Shown here: piece after piece, positions 42,796 through 51,917 of the stretch
Position numbering within the stretch: position 1 is the first letter of the stretch
How the letters are laid out: the number at the start of each line of letters is the position of its first letter
Assembly (NCBI GenBank): GCA_028383925.1
Contig: JAOEWO010000008.1
Location: forward strand, 26,674 to 90,673
DNA from: Winogradskyella sp.
GTDB lineage: Bacteria > Bacteroidota > Bacteroidia > Flavobacteriales > Flavobacteriaceae
DNA length: 64,000 nucleotides
Direction: 5' to 3'
Program-made: the position numbers and the translations under genes
Notes under the pieces: model-generated
Seen by the model: the letters and a program-made list of their open reading frames with translations, nothing else
What the model was told of the DNA's origin: nothing
Database searches by the model: none

Positions 42796-44537
42796 TGAAA
42801 AAAAACATAGCCTTCTACCTTTTTCTAATACCAATACTAAGTTTTGCTCAAAACTCAGTATCTATTACTAAAATTATTGAATCAGACTGCTCAAATCCAT
42901 TTGTAAAGTCTGTAGAATTATATGTTGATGGGAGCGTAGATTTTAGTTCGGAAGTTCAATTAAACTACATGCAAAATGGCGGCTTATGGTCAGACATTCA
43001 AATTAATGTATCTGATTTTGGTGTTATCTCAGATAAATTTATTTATATCATTAGAGATCTAGGCTTAATGCAAGCCGAATTTCCAAATACAATATTTGAG
43101 ACCAATTCAGCATTTCCAGAATTTAATACAATCATAACAGGCACTTCTACAAATGGTAATGATGGTTACCAAGTGGTTTTAAATGGGAACGTTGTTAGTC
43201 AATTTGGACAAACCGATACAGATGCAGATACCGATGTAACTTGGGAACACGACGACTCAGTAGTTTCAAGAAAATTAGATATACCAGATAATGGGTTATG
43301 GGATGAAACCCATTGGGAATATAGTGGAAAAAACTCATTAGACGGAGAAACAGCATGTAATGGTGGTGCAGGAATAGAGGCATATTTAGCTAGTTTAGGA
43401 GGTATATTTCCACTTCAATATGGTTCTGGTAATTCAGATCCTAATAATTTAATCTTATTGCCCAATACTACAGGTTCATTTTCATTTGTGCCCCAGGCAC
43501 CTTTAGTAAGACCTCCTTTAAATGTATTTTACCATATTCCTAAAGGTGATATTACTACAATGCCAATATTAATGGTTTTTCATGGGTCAGAACGAGATGG
43601 TGGTCCTCATAGAGATTTTTGGATAGATATGGCTAATGACACTAATTTTATAGTTATTGCACCAGAATTTTCAACAGCTAACTATCCAGGTTTAGGTGAT
43701 AATTATTTAATGGCTAATCTTTTTGATGATGGTGATACCCCAAGTATGGCCACATTTAATAGTCCAAATGAATGGACGTTTTCAATATTAGATCCTTTAT
43801 TTGATTATGTAAAAGAAGGCATTTCAGGTACTCAACAAAACTATAATGCTTGGGGACACTCTGGTGGAGCTCAATTTTTACATCGGTTTGTTACCTACTT
43901 ACCTAATAGTAACTTAAATATTGCCGTATGCTCAAACGCAGGCTGGTATACAGTGCCTGAGACCGGAGTTAGTTTTCCTTACGGTATTGATAATGGACAA
44001 TTACCAATAGTAGACTTAACAACAGCTTTTTCAAGGAAATTAATTGTTCACTTAGGACAAAATGATAATGATCCAAATTCTGGATTAAGACGTAATGCAG
44101 TTGTAGATGCCCAACAAGGTATACACAGGTTAGAACGTGGGCAATATTATTTTAACACAAGTCAAAATGTCGCCTCTAATATGGGAGTACCATTTAATTG
44201 GGAATTGCAAGAACTTTCTAACGTAGGCCACAATCCGCAGCTAATGGCAAATGATGCTTTACAATATTTCTTAACAAACTTTCTTTCTGTAGACGCACTA
44301 AACGACAGTCAAAAACCTAAGATCTATCCAAACCCTGTTAATAACGGTTTTGTCACTATTTTGAGTTCTAATACTGCTGCAATGCATGTTTATGTATATG
44401 ACGTATTGGGTAAAGAAGTAAAAAAAGAAAAATTAACAACTAACACCTTAAACGTTTCAGACTTACAACCCGGCATTTATATAATTAAAACGCTACAAAA
44501 CAATGCGTTTTCTACTCAAAAAATAATTATAAACTAA
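42795..44537 (+). CDS. T9SS-secreted alpha/beta hydrolase with lamin-tail-like N-terminal domain
   Basis: A 580-aa protein with signal peptide 'KKNIAFYLFLIPILSFAQ', a beta-rich N-terminal domain (about residues 20-220; 'KIIESDCSNPFVKSVELYVDG'), an alpha/beta hydrolase domain (about 235-490), and a type A T9SS sorting domain ('KIYPNPVNNGFVTI', 'GIYIIKT'). The hydrolase shows 'MPILMVFHGSERD', 'FIVIAPEFSTANY', nucleophile 'NAWGHSGGAQFLHRF' and catalytic-His candidate 'NVGHNPQ'. It is close to the lipoprotein hydrolase at 30730. Working at the cell surface, it could make the first cuts in a polymer whose pieces enter through the porins. Confidence 0.87.
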   Translation: MKKNIAFYLFLIPILSFAQNSVSITKIIESDCSNPFVKSVELYVDGSVDFSSEVQLNYMQNGGLWSDIQINVSDFGVISDKFIYIIRDLGLMQAEFPNTIFETNSAFPEFNTIITGTSTNGNDGYQVVLNGNVVSQFGQTDTDADTDVTWEHDDSVVSRKLDIPDNGLWDETHWEYSGKNSLDGETACNGGAGIEAYLASLGGIFPLQYGSGNSDPNNLILLPNTTGSFSFVPQAPLVRPPLNVFYHIPKGDITTMPILMVFHGSERDGGPHRDFWIDMANDTNFIVIAPEFSTANYPGLGDNYLMANLFDDGDTPSMATFNSPNEWTFSILDPLFDYVKEGISGTQQNYNAWGHSGGAQFLHRFVTYLPNSNLNIAVCSNAGWYTVPETGVSFPYGIDNGQLPIVDLTTAFSRKLIVHLGQNDNDPNSGLRRNAVVDAQQGIHRLERGQYYFNTSQNVASNMGVPFNWELQELSNVGHNPQLMANDALQYFLTNFLSVDALNDSQKPKIYPNPVNNGFVTILSSNTAAMHVYVYDVLGKEVKKEKLTTNTLNVSDLQPGIYIIKTLQNNAFSTQKIIIN

Positions 44538-44571
44538 GCAAACGCTTTTTACTATAAAAATCACATACCAT

Positions 44572-44604
44572 ACTCTAGAATTATAAAAATTCTATAGTTT
44601 TTTT
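44572..44604 (+). terminator. Rho-independent terminator of the seven-gene operon
   Basis: ACTCTAGAATT pairs with AATTCTATAGT (one mismatch) around a 5-base loop, followed by a run of seven T. Confidence 0.65.
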
Positions 44605-44736
44605 ATTGAAATTATAACCAAAAGCAGCTTTAACATTCATTAATAAATGATACTATAATTTTGCTAAACACTGTTTTAAATTTCCTAAAACCTAACAATC
44701 ATGCTATAATATAGGGAATCCTAAAAAAGATAAACT

Positions 44737-44883
44737 ATGAAATTTATTAAAGATGAAGATGATAAAAGAAGAGATTATATTTTTCAAAAAGATAAAAAAA
44801 CGATTTTAGGTGCAGCCTTTGTATCTAGCATTTTAGTATTACTGATAGTCGCAGTAACTGTGACATATTTCACATTGCAATAA
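44737..44883 (+). CDS. Small single-helix membrane protein (48 aa, not in the ORF track)
   Basis: A short gene in the 450-base gap before msrB. It encodes a charged cytoplasmic N-terminus (KFIKDEDDKRRDYIFQKDKK) and one membrane helix 'TILGAAFVSSILVLLIVAVTV', with a clean stop. The amphipathic charge layout and helix quality suggest a real small protein. I recognise no family and found no second reading frame of equal quality here. The rest of the gap holds only the operon terminator and AT-rich sequence. Confidence 0.5.
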   Translation: MKFIKDEDDKRRDYIFQKDKKTILGAAFVSSILVLLIVAVTVTYFTLQ

Positions 44884-44986
44884 GCACTAATTTTATAGAA
44901 TTTTTCATAAAATCAAAAAGATAAGTTAACTGTAATTTTCTTCCTGATTTTTCGACTATTTTTACTTCAAAGAAAGAAAATAGATT

Positions 44987-45439
44987 ATGCTAACTTGGAA
45001 AGACGTCATTAACTTTTCTGTAAAAGGAAATCCAATTCCTGACAGACGCGTTGAAAAAACAGAAACCGAATGGAGTGCTCAATTAACTCCAGAACAATTC
45101 AGAATTACAAGAAAAAAAGGCACAGAACGCCCAAATAGTGGCGAACTTTGTAGTATTTATGACGAAGGGCAATACAATTGTGTTTGCTGTAATACTCCGT
45201 TATTTGATTCTACAATAAAGTTTGAATCTGGTAGTGGATGGCCTAGCTTCACACAACCTATTAAAGAGAATGCTATAAAATACGATAGAGATATTTCTTT
45301 TGGTATGGTGCGCGTAGAGGTAATGTGCAACACGTGCGACGGCCATTTAGGACATGTTTTCCCTGATGGTCCTGAGCCTAGTGGTTTGCGCTATTGTATA
45401 AATTCAGAATCTATGATTTTAGATAAGGAGATAGCCTAA
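44987..45439 (+). CDS. msrB: Peptide-methionine (R)-S-oxide reductase MsrB
   Basis: Reduces the R-diastereomer of methionine sulfoxide in proteins. At 150 aa it contains the two zinc CxxC motifs ('CVCC', 'CNTCDGHLGHVF'), 'FESGSGWPSFTQPI' and the catalytic Cys in 'SGLRYCINSESM'. There is no signal peptide, so it is cytoplasmic. It overlaps msrA by one base (stop/start), beginning a five-gene rightward unit for oxidative damage repair. Confidence 0.97.
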   Translation: MLTWKDVINFSVKGNPIPDRRVEKTETEWSAQLTPEQFRITRKKGTERPNSGELCSIYDEGQYNCVCCNTPLFDSTIKFESGSGWPSFTQPIKENAIKYDRDISFGMVRVEVMCNTCDGHLGHVFPDGPEPSGLRYCINSESMILDKEIA

Positions 45440-45978
45440 TGAAAACTAGAAACTTACAAATGGCAACCGTTGGTGGTGGCTGCTTTTGGTGTACAGAAGC
45501 GGTTTTTGAAGAAGTAAAAGGTGTAGAAAAAGTAGTATCTGGTTATACTGGTGGTAAAGCGCCAGGACGACCAACATATAGAGAAATTTGCTCTGGTTTA
45601 ACCGGGTTTGCCGAAGTGGTACAAGTAACGTATGATGCCAACATCATTTCTTATGAAGACATACTCGTTATTTTTATGACCACGCACGACCCAACCACAT
45701 TAAATAGGCAAGGTGCAGATCGTGGTACACAATACCGCTCAGTAATATATTATAATAATGATGGACAGAAAAAAGTAGCTGAAGTCGTTTTAGCCGAACT
45801 TGCACAATACTACGATAATCCTATTGTTACAGAAGTATCTGCTGCATCAATTTTTTACGAAGCCGAAAAAGAACATCAGGATTTTTATAAAAACAATCCA
45901 GATTACGGCTATTGTAGTTTTGTGATAGATCCTAAATTAGCGAAACTTAGAAAACTACATTCTGATAAATTAAAATAG
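45439..45978 (+). CDS. msrA: Peptide-methionine (S)-S-oxide reductase MsrA
   Basis: Reduces the S-diastereomer. It has 179 aa with 'GGGCFWCTEAVFEEVKGV' (catalytic first Cys), 'SGYTGG', 'TTHDPTTLNRQGADRGTQYRSVIYY' and 'FYEAEKEHQDFYKNNP'. It is cytoplasmic and coupled to msrB by a one-base overlap. A TGAAGCC/GGCTTCA hairpin (45998-46023) with T-rich tail follows, which may partly end transcription before the next gene. Confidence 0.97.
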   Translation: MKTRNLQMATVGGGCFWCTEAVFEEVKGVEKVVSGYTGGKAPGRPTYREICSGLTGFAEVVQVTYDANIISYEDILVIFMTTHDPTTLNRQGADRGTQYRSVIYYNNDGQKKVAEVVLAELAQYYDNPIVTEVSAASIFYEAEKEHQDFYKNNPDYGYCSFVIDPKLAKLRKLHSDKLK

Positions 45979-45997
45979 AATTAAACACTAATTAAAT

Positions 45998-46030
45998 TGA
46001 AGCCGTTTGTAATACTGGCTTCATTTTATT
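45998..46030 (+). terminator. Weak terminator-like hairpin after msrA
   Basis: TGAAGCC (45998-46004) pairs with GGCTTCA (46017-46023), 12-base loop, followed by ttttattt. It is short and may only attenuate. Confidence 0.4.
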
Positions 46031-46054
46031 TAAAAACAGAAAGGACATTTAAAG

Positions 46055-46309
46055 ATGTCGAGCCCACTAGAACTAAAATTATACGGCGCAGAGCGCTGTC
46101 ATAAAACAAAATACTATCAAACTTTTTTAAATAGTAGAAACTTACATTATGAATTTTTAGATGTTGAAGTAAATGATAATTATGCTAAAGAATTGCGTGT
46201 GTTGTACGGCAACGGAAAACTTAATTTTCCAACGCTTACCCTAGGCAATAAAAAACTAAGAAACCCAACTGAAAAAGAACTCACCAAATGGTTAGCAAAA
46301 CTAAAATAG
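46055..46309 (+). CDS. Glutaredoxin-like protein with CHKT site
   Basis: An 84-aa thioredoxin-fold protein. 'ELKLYGAERCHKTKYYQTFLNSRNLHYEFLDVE' has one active-site Cys (CHKT, monothiol type), and 'LNFPTLTLGNKKLRNP' holds the cis-Pro. It may reduce a partner or be reduced by glutathione-like thiols. It overlaps the second MsrA-like gene by 22 bases, so it may serve as its reductant; that link is inference. Short for a glutaredoxin but complete. Confidence 0.75.
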   Translation: MSSPLELKLYGAERCHKTKYYQTFLNSRNLHYEFLDVEVNDNYAKELRVLYGNGKLNFPTLTLGNKKLRNPTEKELTKWLAKLK

Positions 46310-46815
46310 CTTTAGGAGGTGGCTGCCATTGGTGTACTGAGGCCGTGTTTCAGGCTTTAAAAGGTGTGGTAAAAGTTGAACAAGGCTATATAGCTTCAAT
46401 TGAAGAAAACCAATCGTTTTCAGAAGCTGTAATTATTCATTTTAATTCTGAATTGATTTCGCTTCAAACGTTAATTGAAATCCATTTACATACACACAAA
46501 AGCACCACCGCACATTCTATGCGGCACAAATACAGGTCTGCCGTGTATTATTTTTCAGAAGAACAAAAAATAGAAGCTTGGACAATCTTAAATACTTTTC
46601 AACCCGAATTTAAACATCAATTGGTGACTAAAGTATATCGGTTTTCAGAATTTAAAGCATCGCGCGAAGCGATTCAGAATTACTATCTAAAAAATCCCAA
46701 TAAACCATTTTGCGAACGCTTTATAAATCCTAAATTAGAACTATTACTCCATCAATTTTCAGAATTAGTAGTCTCTGAACGTATTCCTGAAAAATTGAAA
46801 GCCATAAAAAAATAG
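46288..46815 (+). CDS. Divergent MsrA paralogue (GCHWC active site)
   Basis: A 175-aa MsrA-family protein. The active site reads 'GGGCHWCTEAVFQALKGV' instead of GCFWC. The catalytic Cys is kept but the Phe beside it is His. 'HTHKSTTAHSMRHKYRSAVYYF' replaces the usual THDPTTLNRQGxDxGTQYRS, so the methyl-sulfoxide pocket has changed. It has a basic C-terminal extension. Either it reduces another sulfoxide or it has altered activity. It overlaps the glutaredoxin-like gene and precedes the aldo/keto reductase by 4 bases. Confidence 0.85.
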   Translation: MVSKTKIALGGGCHWCTEAVFQALKGVVKVEQGYIASIEENQSFSEAVIIHFNSELISLQTLIEIHLHTHKSTTAHSMRHKYRSAVYYFSEEQKIEAWTILNTFQPEFKHQLVTKVYRFSEFKASREAIQNYYLKNPNKPFCERFINPKLELLLHQFSELVVSERIPEKLKAIKK

Positions 46816-46819
46816 ACAA

Positions 46820-47776
46820 ATGACAACAACTAAAATAGGATTAGGCCTTGCTGCTTTGGGCAGACCAGATTATATAAATATAAGAGCTAAGGATGTTATT
46901 GATAAGTCTGTAGAAGCCTTTAAAACCGATGCAATTAAAGTTTTAGATGAAAGTTACCAACTTGGTATTAGAGATTTTGATGTGGCTCCATCTTATGGCT
47001 TAGGCGAAGAATTTTTATTGGAATGGAATAGCACTAGAAACCATAGTGATGTCAACCTTTCTACAAAGTTCGGTTACACTTACGTCGCGAATTGGAATAT
47101 TGGCTTTTCGGGCAAACATGAAATTAAAGAACACTCGCTTAAAAAACTGAATGCGCAATGGCAAGTCTCAAAAGCTATGCTTCCTAATCTAAAAATTTAT
47201 CAAATTCATTCTGCAACATTAGATAGTGGTGTTTTAAATAATACTGCTGTATTATCTCGACTTAATGAGTTGAAACAAAAACATGGCTTACAAATAGGGC
47301 TTTCGTCTAGTGGCAACGCACAACTACAAATTATTGAAGCTGCACAAAAAGTATGTTTTGATGGTGTAGAATTATTTGACAGTTACCAAGTAACTTTTAA
47401 TATTTTTGAGCAATCTTGTAGCCTTATATTATCACAATTACTAAACAAAGGAAAAACCATTATTATAAAGGAGGCATTAGCTAATGGAAGGCTATTTAGA
47501 CATAGCAATCTAAAGCACTATGAATCTACTTATAATTATCTTGAATTACTCTCAAAAAAATATAGCGTTGGTATAGATGCTATTGCCATACGATTTATTA
47601 TAGACAGCCTACAACCTACTCTAGTATTAAGTGGAGTAGCTAACAGTGCACAATTAAAAGACAACTTAAAATCGTTAACATTTAAGTTACATACAACCGA
47701 ACTATCTCTACTGAAAGGTTTAGCCATCTCACCAGATAATTATTGGACAGAAAGGGGTCAATTACGTTGGAATTGA
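46820..47776 (+). CDS. Aldo/keto reductase family protein
   Basis: A 318-aa AKR-like TIM barrel. Visible are 'TKIGLGLAALGRPDYIN', 'SYQLGIRDFDVAPSYGLGEEFLLEW' (Asp and Tyr of the active site), 'LSTKFGYTY' (Lys), 'IYQIHSATLD' (His), 'IGLSSSGNAQLQII' and 'LVLSGVANSAQLKDNLKSL'. NADPH-dependent reduction of a carbonyl is expected, though with divergence. It is the last gene of the Msr unit. The pairing with MsrA-like genes suggests a role in oxidative damage metabolism, not proven. Confidence 0.82.
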   Translation: MTTTKIGLGLAALGRPDYINIRAKDVIDKSVEAFKTDAIKVLDESYQLGIRDFDVAPSYGLGEEFLLEWNSTRNHSDVNLSTKFGYTYVANWNIGFSGKHEIKEHSLKKLNAQWQVSKAMLPNLKIYQIHSATLDSGVLNNTAVLSRLNELKQKHGLQIGLSSSGNAQLQIIEAAQKVCFDGVELFDSYQVTFNIFEQSCSLILSQLLNKGKTIIIKEALANGRLFRHSNLKHYESTYNYLELLSKKYSVGIDAIAIRFIIDSLQPTLVLSGVANSAQLKDNLKSLTFKLHTTELSLLKGLAISPDNYWTERGQLRWN

Positions 47777-47866
47777 AGCCGCATTACATTGTAGAGCAGA
47801 CCATTTATAGAGCAAAAAAACTATGCTTTTACTGATTTTAAAATTAGCATCGTCGTAATATAGCAG

Positions 47867-50278
47867 TTACTTCTTAAAGTTTGCAACACCTTGTTTTAAC
47901 CAATTATAATACTCCTTAGCATCTGGTGTATAAGCTACAGGCTCATTAAGGTTTTCTTCATTATGATCCATCAGCACATAATACGGTTGCGTATTAGATT
48001 TATATCTAATGGTTTGCATTTCGCTCCATTTCTGACCTTTATTTCTCAATTTCTTTCCTGGTCTTAATTTAGAATCTGGTGCTTCTCCTTCAAGAAAATC
48101 TATTTGCTCGTCTACATATAACGAAATGAGTACCACATCATTTTTAAGTTTAGATAGAACGTCTGGTTTCACCCAAACTTGTTGTTCCATCTTACGGCAG
48201 TTTACACATGCCCAACCCGTAAAATCGAGCATTACAGGTTTGCCTATCTTTTTTGCGTAAGCTAATCCTAAATCATAATCGTTAAATGCAACAATATCAT
48301 GCGGAGCTAATAGATGTGCACCTTCTGGTAAATCTATATGACTTGAAGCTCCTCCACCTTTTGAGTTCCCTACACCATAAGGAGATTCACTATAATCTAA
48401 TGGAGGAGGAAATGCACTGATTAAATTTAAAGGTGCACCCCAAAGACCAGGAATCATATAAACAGTAAAACTAAGAGTTAAAAGTCCTAACATTAATCGG
48501 CCTACAGAAATGTGCTTTAAAGGTGAATCGTGCGGTAATTGTATTTTACCTAAGAGGTATAAAGATAACGCCCCAAAGATAGCTATCCAAATAGCTAAGA
48601 AGACTTCACGCTCTAAGAAATGTAATTGTAATACTAAATCGGCTTGCGATAAAAACTTAAATGCAAATGCTAATTCTAAAAATCCTAAAACCACTTTTAC
48701 GGTATTTAACCATCCACCAGATTTAGGTAATGAATTTAACCATCCTGGAAATGCCGCAAAAAGACCAAATGGTAATGCAATTGCCATCGAAAAACCCAAC
48801 ATCCCAACAATAGGACCTAAGCCTCCTTCAGCAGAAGATGCACCAATTATGCTTCCAACAAACGGCCCAGTGCACGAAAACGACACTATGGCTAATGCTA
48901 ATGCCATAAAAAAGATTCCAATATAACCACCTTTATCTGCTTTAGCATCAATTTTATTTGCCCAAGAATTGGGAAGCATAATTTCAAAAGCACCCAAAAA
49001 AGAAATAGCAAATATTACAAGTATAAAGAAGAAGATTAAATTGAACCACACATTAGTCGCAAGTGCATTAAGTGAACTTGCACCAAAAATAGCAACAACC
49101 AAAGTGCCTAGAAGTACATAAATTAAAATTATGAATAATCCGTAAACTACGGCGTTTCTTATCCCTTCAGCTTTTGTCTTACTTTGTTTAGTAAAAAAAC
49201 TAACTGTCATTGGTATCAATGGGAATACGCATGGTGTAAAAATCGCTACAAATCCAGCTCCTAAACCCAAAATAAAAATTAACCAAAGCCCTCTACTATC
49301 ACCTTTATCTTCTTCATTTGCACTTGTAAGATCTTCACTTTTTACAGTATTAGTTAAATCGAATTCTAAATCGAAGTATGATGGTGGTGTACATTTGGTA
49401 TCATTACAAGCCATAAAGCCAACCTCAGCTTTTACAGAAGTAATGTCGGTGTTAGCTACTTTAATTTTTTGCCTAAACTGAGCCGTATTTTTAAAGAATT
49501 TAATCTCCGCCTCGAAAACTTTATCCATTACAACGTTACCTTTTTCTTCTCTAGTTTCTCCATCTAAGATAACACCATCTTTAAGTGTATAGTCAAAACT
49601 AGTTGGTATAGGTCCTTCTTCAACATTTTGCGAATAAAGCTTCCAATTCTTTTGTATGGTTGCTGTAGAGACTAAAACATAATCTGTTGCCGTTAATTTT
49701 TCGACAGAAGTACTCCATTTTACAGGATTAATAATTTTAGAATCTTGTAGTGTGTTTAAAGTATTGGTTTCTGGTATATCTATAACACTGTTGTCTGTAC
49801 TTTTACCTACAGTTTTAGCTTTTTTTAAATCAAATTTTATATCTATATAAGTTGGTGGTAAACACTTTTCGTCATCACAGACCATAAACTCTACTTCACC
49901 TTCAACTAAAGATAATTCTGAATTTAAAACCTTAATACGTTGTCTAAATTCTGCCTTGTTCTCGAAAAATTTAATTTTCATTTCAAAAACTGGGTCGTCT
50001 ACTATTTTTCCATCTTGTTCTATAGTAGATGCTACTAATTGGTAGCCTGTATTTTCATTGTAAGTAAAACTTGTAGCTATTGGTCCGCCTTCTGGTACAA
50101 CTTGAGAGTACAAATGCCAACCGCTATCTATAGTCGCTGTAGATATGAGATCGTATTCGGTATCAGAAATTTTCTCTGAACGGGTTTCCCATGTTACAGG
50201 TTCAACAACCTGAGCTTGTAAATTAAATGAAAAATAAAATGCTGCAAAGCAGTATAGAAGTACGTTTTTAATTGCCAT
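47867..50278 (-). CDS. dsbD: Thiol:disulfide interchange protein DsbD with duplicated N-terminal domain
   Basis: An 803-aa membrane reductase that carries electrons from cytoplasmic thioredoxin to the periplasm. After the signal peptide come two tandem DsbD-alpha-like domains (about residues 24-155, CDDEKC, and 180-315, CNDTKC), each with a Cys pair. The CcdA-like core has about eight helices ('[15 protein letters not shown]', '[15 protein letters not shown]', each with its Cys). A C-terminal thioredoxin domain has '[10 protein letters not shown]'. The doubled first domain is longer than the usual DsbD. Convergent with the Msr unit. Confidence 0.93.
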   Translation of the reverse strand: MAIKNVLLYCFAAFYFSFNLQAQVVEPVTWETRSEKISDTEYDLISTATIDSGWHLYSQVVPEGGPIATSFTYNENTGYQLVASTIEQDGKIVDDPVFEMKIKFFENKAEFRQRIKVLNSELSLVEGEVEFMVCDDEKCLPPTYIDIKFDLKKAKTVGKSTDNSVIDIPETNTLNTLQDSKIINPVKWSTSVEKLTATDYVLVSTATIQKNWKLYSQNVEEGPIPTSFDYTLKDGVILDGETREEKGNVVMDKVFEAEIKFFKNTAQFRQKIKVANTDITSVKAEVGFMACNDTKCTPPSYFDLEFDLTNTVKSEDLTSANEEDKGDSRGLWLIFILGLGAGFVAIFTPCVFPLIPMTVSFFTKQSKTKAEGIRNAVVYGLFIILIYVLLGTLVVAIFGASSLNALATNVWFNLIFFFILVIFAISFLGAFEIMLPNSWANKIDAKADKGGYIGIFFMALALAIVSFSCTGPFVGSIIGASSAEGGLGPIVGMLGFSMAIALPFGLFAAFPGWLNSLPKSGGWLNTVKVVLGFLELAFAFKFLSQADLVLQLHFLEREVFLAIWIAIFGALSLYLLGKIQLPHDSPLKHISVGRLMLGLLTLSFTVYMIPGLWGAPLNLISAFPPPLDYSESPYGVGNSKGGGASSHIDLPEGAHLLAPHDIVAFNDYDLGLAYAKKIGKPVMLDFTGWACVNCRKMEQQVWVKPDVLSKLKNDVVLISLYVDEQIDFLEGEAPDSKLRPGKKLRNKGQKWSEMQTIRYKSNTQPYYVLMDHNEENLNEPVAYTPDAKEYYNWLKQGVANFKK

Positions 50279-50383
50279 ATATAGAACATTAAAAACACAA
50301 ATAAAATAAATGTGCCTTTATTATTAGTTAACAGTCGTCTAATATATAAAAACCTTAATTAATTTGGGTAAAGATAAAGAGTA

Positions 50384-50412
50384 TAAAAAAAGCCAAACAT
50401 AATATTTGGCTT
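50384..50412 (-). terminator. Rho-independent terminator after the rhodanese genes
   Basis: AGCCAAA (50391-50397) pairs with TTTGGCT (50405-50411) around a 7-base loop. Read leftward it is followed by a T-run, ending the rhodanese transcript. Confidence 0.65.
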
Positions 50413-50420
50413 CTGTATTT

Positions 50421-50834
50421 TTAAGATTTTCTCTCAATTTTCAGTTTCTCAGAATGTTGCCATTTTGAAATACCACCTTCGAGCTCGTAAATTTTTGTAA
50501 AGCCAGCGTCTTTTAATTTTTCAGCGCACTTGGCGCTTCGCACACCACCTTTACAATATAAAATTACTGGTTTTGCTTTATCTAATTTTGATACGTCAGC
50601 ATCAAACGTTGGCGAATTAAAATCTATATTTTGAGCGTTAGCAATGCGTATTTCTTCAAATTCTTTAGCAGTGCGTACATCTACTAATTGCACATCTTCT
50701 AAATCTAATATAGATTGCATCTCTTCTGCTGTCACCAACTTAATATCTGTATCTGCAACTTTAGCATCTAAGCAACTTGTACTGAAGCTTATTGTTACAA
50801 AAAGACAACAAATAATTCCTATTTTTTTTATCAT
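50421..50834 (-). CDS. Exported rhodanese-like protein
   Basis: A 137-aa protein with a signal peptide (KKIGIICCLFVTISFSTSC, possibly a lipobox at the last Cys) and one rhodanese domain. The active-site loop is 'VILYCKGGVRSAKCAEKL' with catalytic Cys and a six-residue loop. It also shows 'VQLVDVRTAKEFEEIRIANAQNIDF'. It may carry sulfane sulfur or sense thiols in the periplasm. It lies 4 bases downstream of a cytoplasmic rhodanese of similar layout. Confidence 0.85.
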   Translation of the reverse strand: MIKKIGIICCLFVTISFSTSCLDAKVADTDIKLVTAEEMQSILDLEDVQLVDVRTAKEFEEIRIANAQNIDFNSPTFDADVSKLDKAKPVILYCKGGVRSAKCAEKLKDAGFTKIYELEGGISKWQHSEKLKIERKS

Positions 50835-50838
50835 ACTT

Positions 50839-51156
50839 CTATTCTTTTAAAGTAACCTCACCTTGCCATTCGCTAAAACCACCAATTAAATTATGAGTGT
50901 TTTCAAAACCTAACTGGTTCATAACTGCACAAGCTTGTGCACTACGCCCACCTGCCTTACAATAGACAAAATAAGTTTTACTTTTATCTAATTTTTCTAT
51001 CTCTTCAATAAAACCTTGACCTTTATAAATATCTATATGTAGTGCGTTAGGAATAATACCTAAATCTACTTCGTCTTGAGTTCTAACATCTAAAACCAAA
51101 GCTTTATTGTCTTCTTCGAGTAATTTTGTCCAATCTTTTTGTAATAAATCTGCCAT
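50839..51156 (-). CDS. Cytoplasmic rhodanese-like protein
   Basis: A 105-aa single rhodanese domain: 'KALVLDVRTQDEVDLGIIPNALHIDIY' and the active-site loop 'YFVYCKAGGRSAQACAVM'. There is no export signal. It and the exported rhodanese downstream make a cytoplasm/periplasm pair in one transcript, between the DsbD and redoxin genes. A sulfur-relay role is inference. Confidence 0.88.
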   Translation of the reverse strand: MADLLQKDWTKLLEEDNKALVLDVRTQDEVDLGIIPNALHIDIYKGQGFIEEIEKLDKSKTYFVYCKAGGRSAQACAVMNQLGFENTHNLIGGFSEWQGEVTLKE

Positions 51157-51204
51157 TTTATGCTTTAATTATTAAACAAAATTAACATTTCTTTATGATA
51201 TAGA

Positions 51205-51240
51205 CGAAAAAAAATCCGAAGTGTTACACTTCGGATTAAA
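51205..51240 (-). terminator. Strong Rho-independent terminator after the redoxin gene
   Basis: AATCCGAAGTG (51213-51223) pairs perfectly with CACTTCGGATT (51227-51237), loop TTA. Read leftward it is followed by TTTTTTTT, ending the two-gene redoxin/TlpA unit. Confidence 0.9.
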
Positions 51241-51288
51241 ATTTTAACATATACTAAAAGCTATAGTTTAAGAAACTAATATTTAGTT

Positions 51289-51906
51289 TTAGCTTTTTAC
51301 TTTAATAGAACAGCCTATAGCTCTGGTCTGTGGGTTTTTAATTTCTTCACCTTTTAAAAGTGAATTTACAGCAGCTTCTGTATACCTCTCATTTACAGCA
51401 TCAGCATCTTTATAATTATCATCTATAGCGCCAATATACTTTACCTCATTCCCTTTTTTAGTTTTTTGCAAAACATAAACATGAGGTGTTTTTGTAGCAC
51501 CATATTGTGGATAAATATCTTGACCTTCATCTAATAAATACGGAAATGTAAAACCTTTGGCTTTTGCCCTAGCACGCATTGCGTCTATATTATCACCAGG
51601 TTTTAAATCTGTATCATTAGGCATAATTGCTATTACAGGGTAGCCTTTTGAAGCATATTTCTTATCTAGAGCCACAATTCTATCTTCGTATGCTACTGAG
51701 TACGGACAAGTATTACACGTAAATATCACTATAAAACCTCTGGCTTCTTTATAATCTGCTAAAGACACCTTTTTGCCATCTATATTCTGTAAACTAAAAT
51801 CTGTAGCAATATCACCAACAGTATAGCCCTTGGCATCTGTTTTTACAGCAAATGCAGTTAAAGCAATTGCAAAAACTACGACTAGACATAATTTAAATAT
51901 TTTCAT
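51289..51906 (-). CDS. Exported thioredoxin-fold redoxin
   Basis: A 205-aa exported protein (signal 'KIFKLCLVVVFAIALTAFAV') of the AhpC/TSA-redoxin group. It shows 'YTVGDIATDFSLQNIDGKKVSLADYK', the CxxC site 'VIFTCNTCPYSVAYEDRI' and the cis-Pro region 'GATKTPHVYVLQK'. The TCNTCPYS form is common in Bacteroidota periplasmic redoxins of unknown partner. It is 11 bases after the TlpA-like gene, and DsbD, a possible electron source, is nearby. Confidence 0.88.
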   Translation of the reverse strand: MKIFKLCLVVVFAIALTAFAVKTDAKGYTVGDIATDFSLQNIDGKKVSLADYKEARGFIVIFTCNTCPYSVAYEDRIVALDKKYASKGYPVIAIMPNDTDLKPGDNIDAMRARAKAKGFTFPYLLDEGQDIYPQYGATKTPHVYVLQKTKKGNEVKYIGAIDDNYKDADAVNERYTEAAVNSLLKGEEIKNPQTRAIGCSIKVKS

Positions 51907-51917
51907 AATTAATCTGT

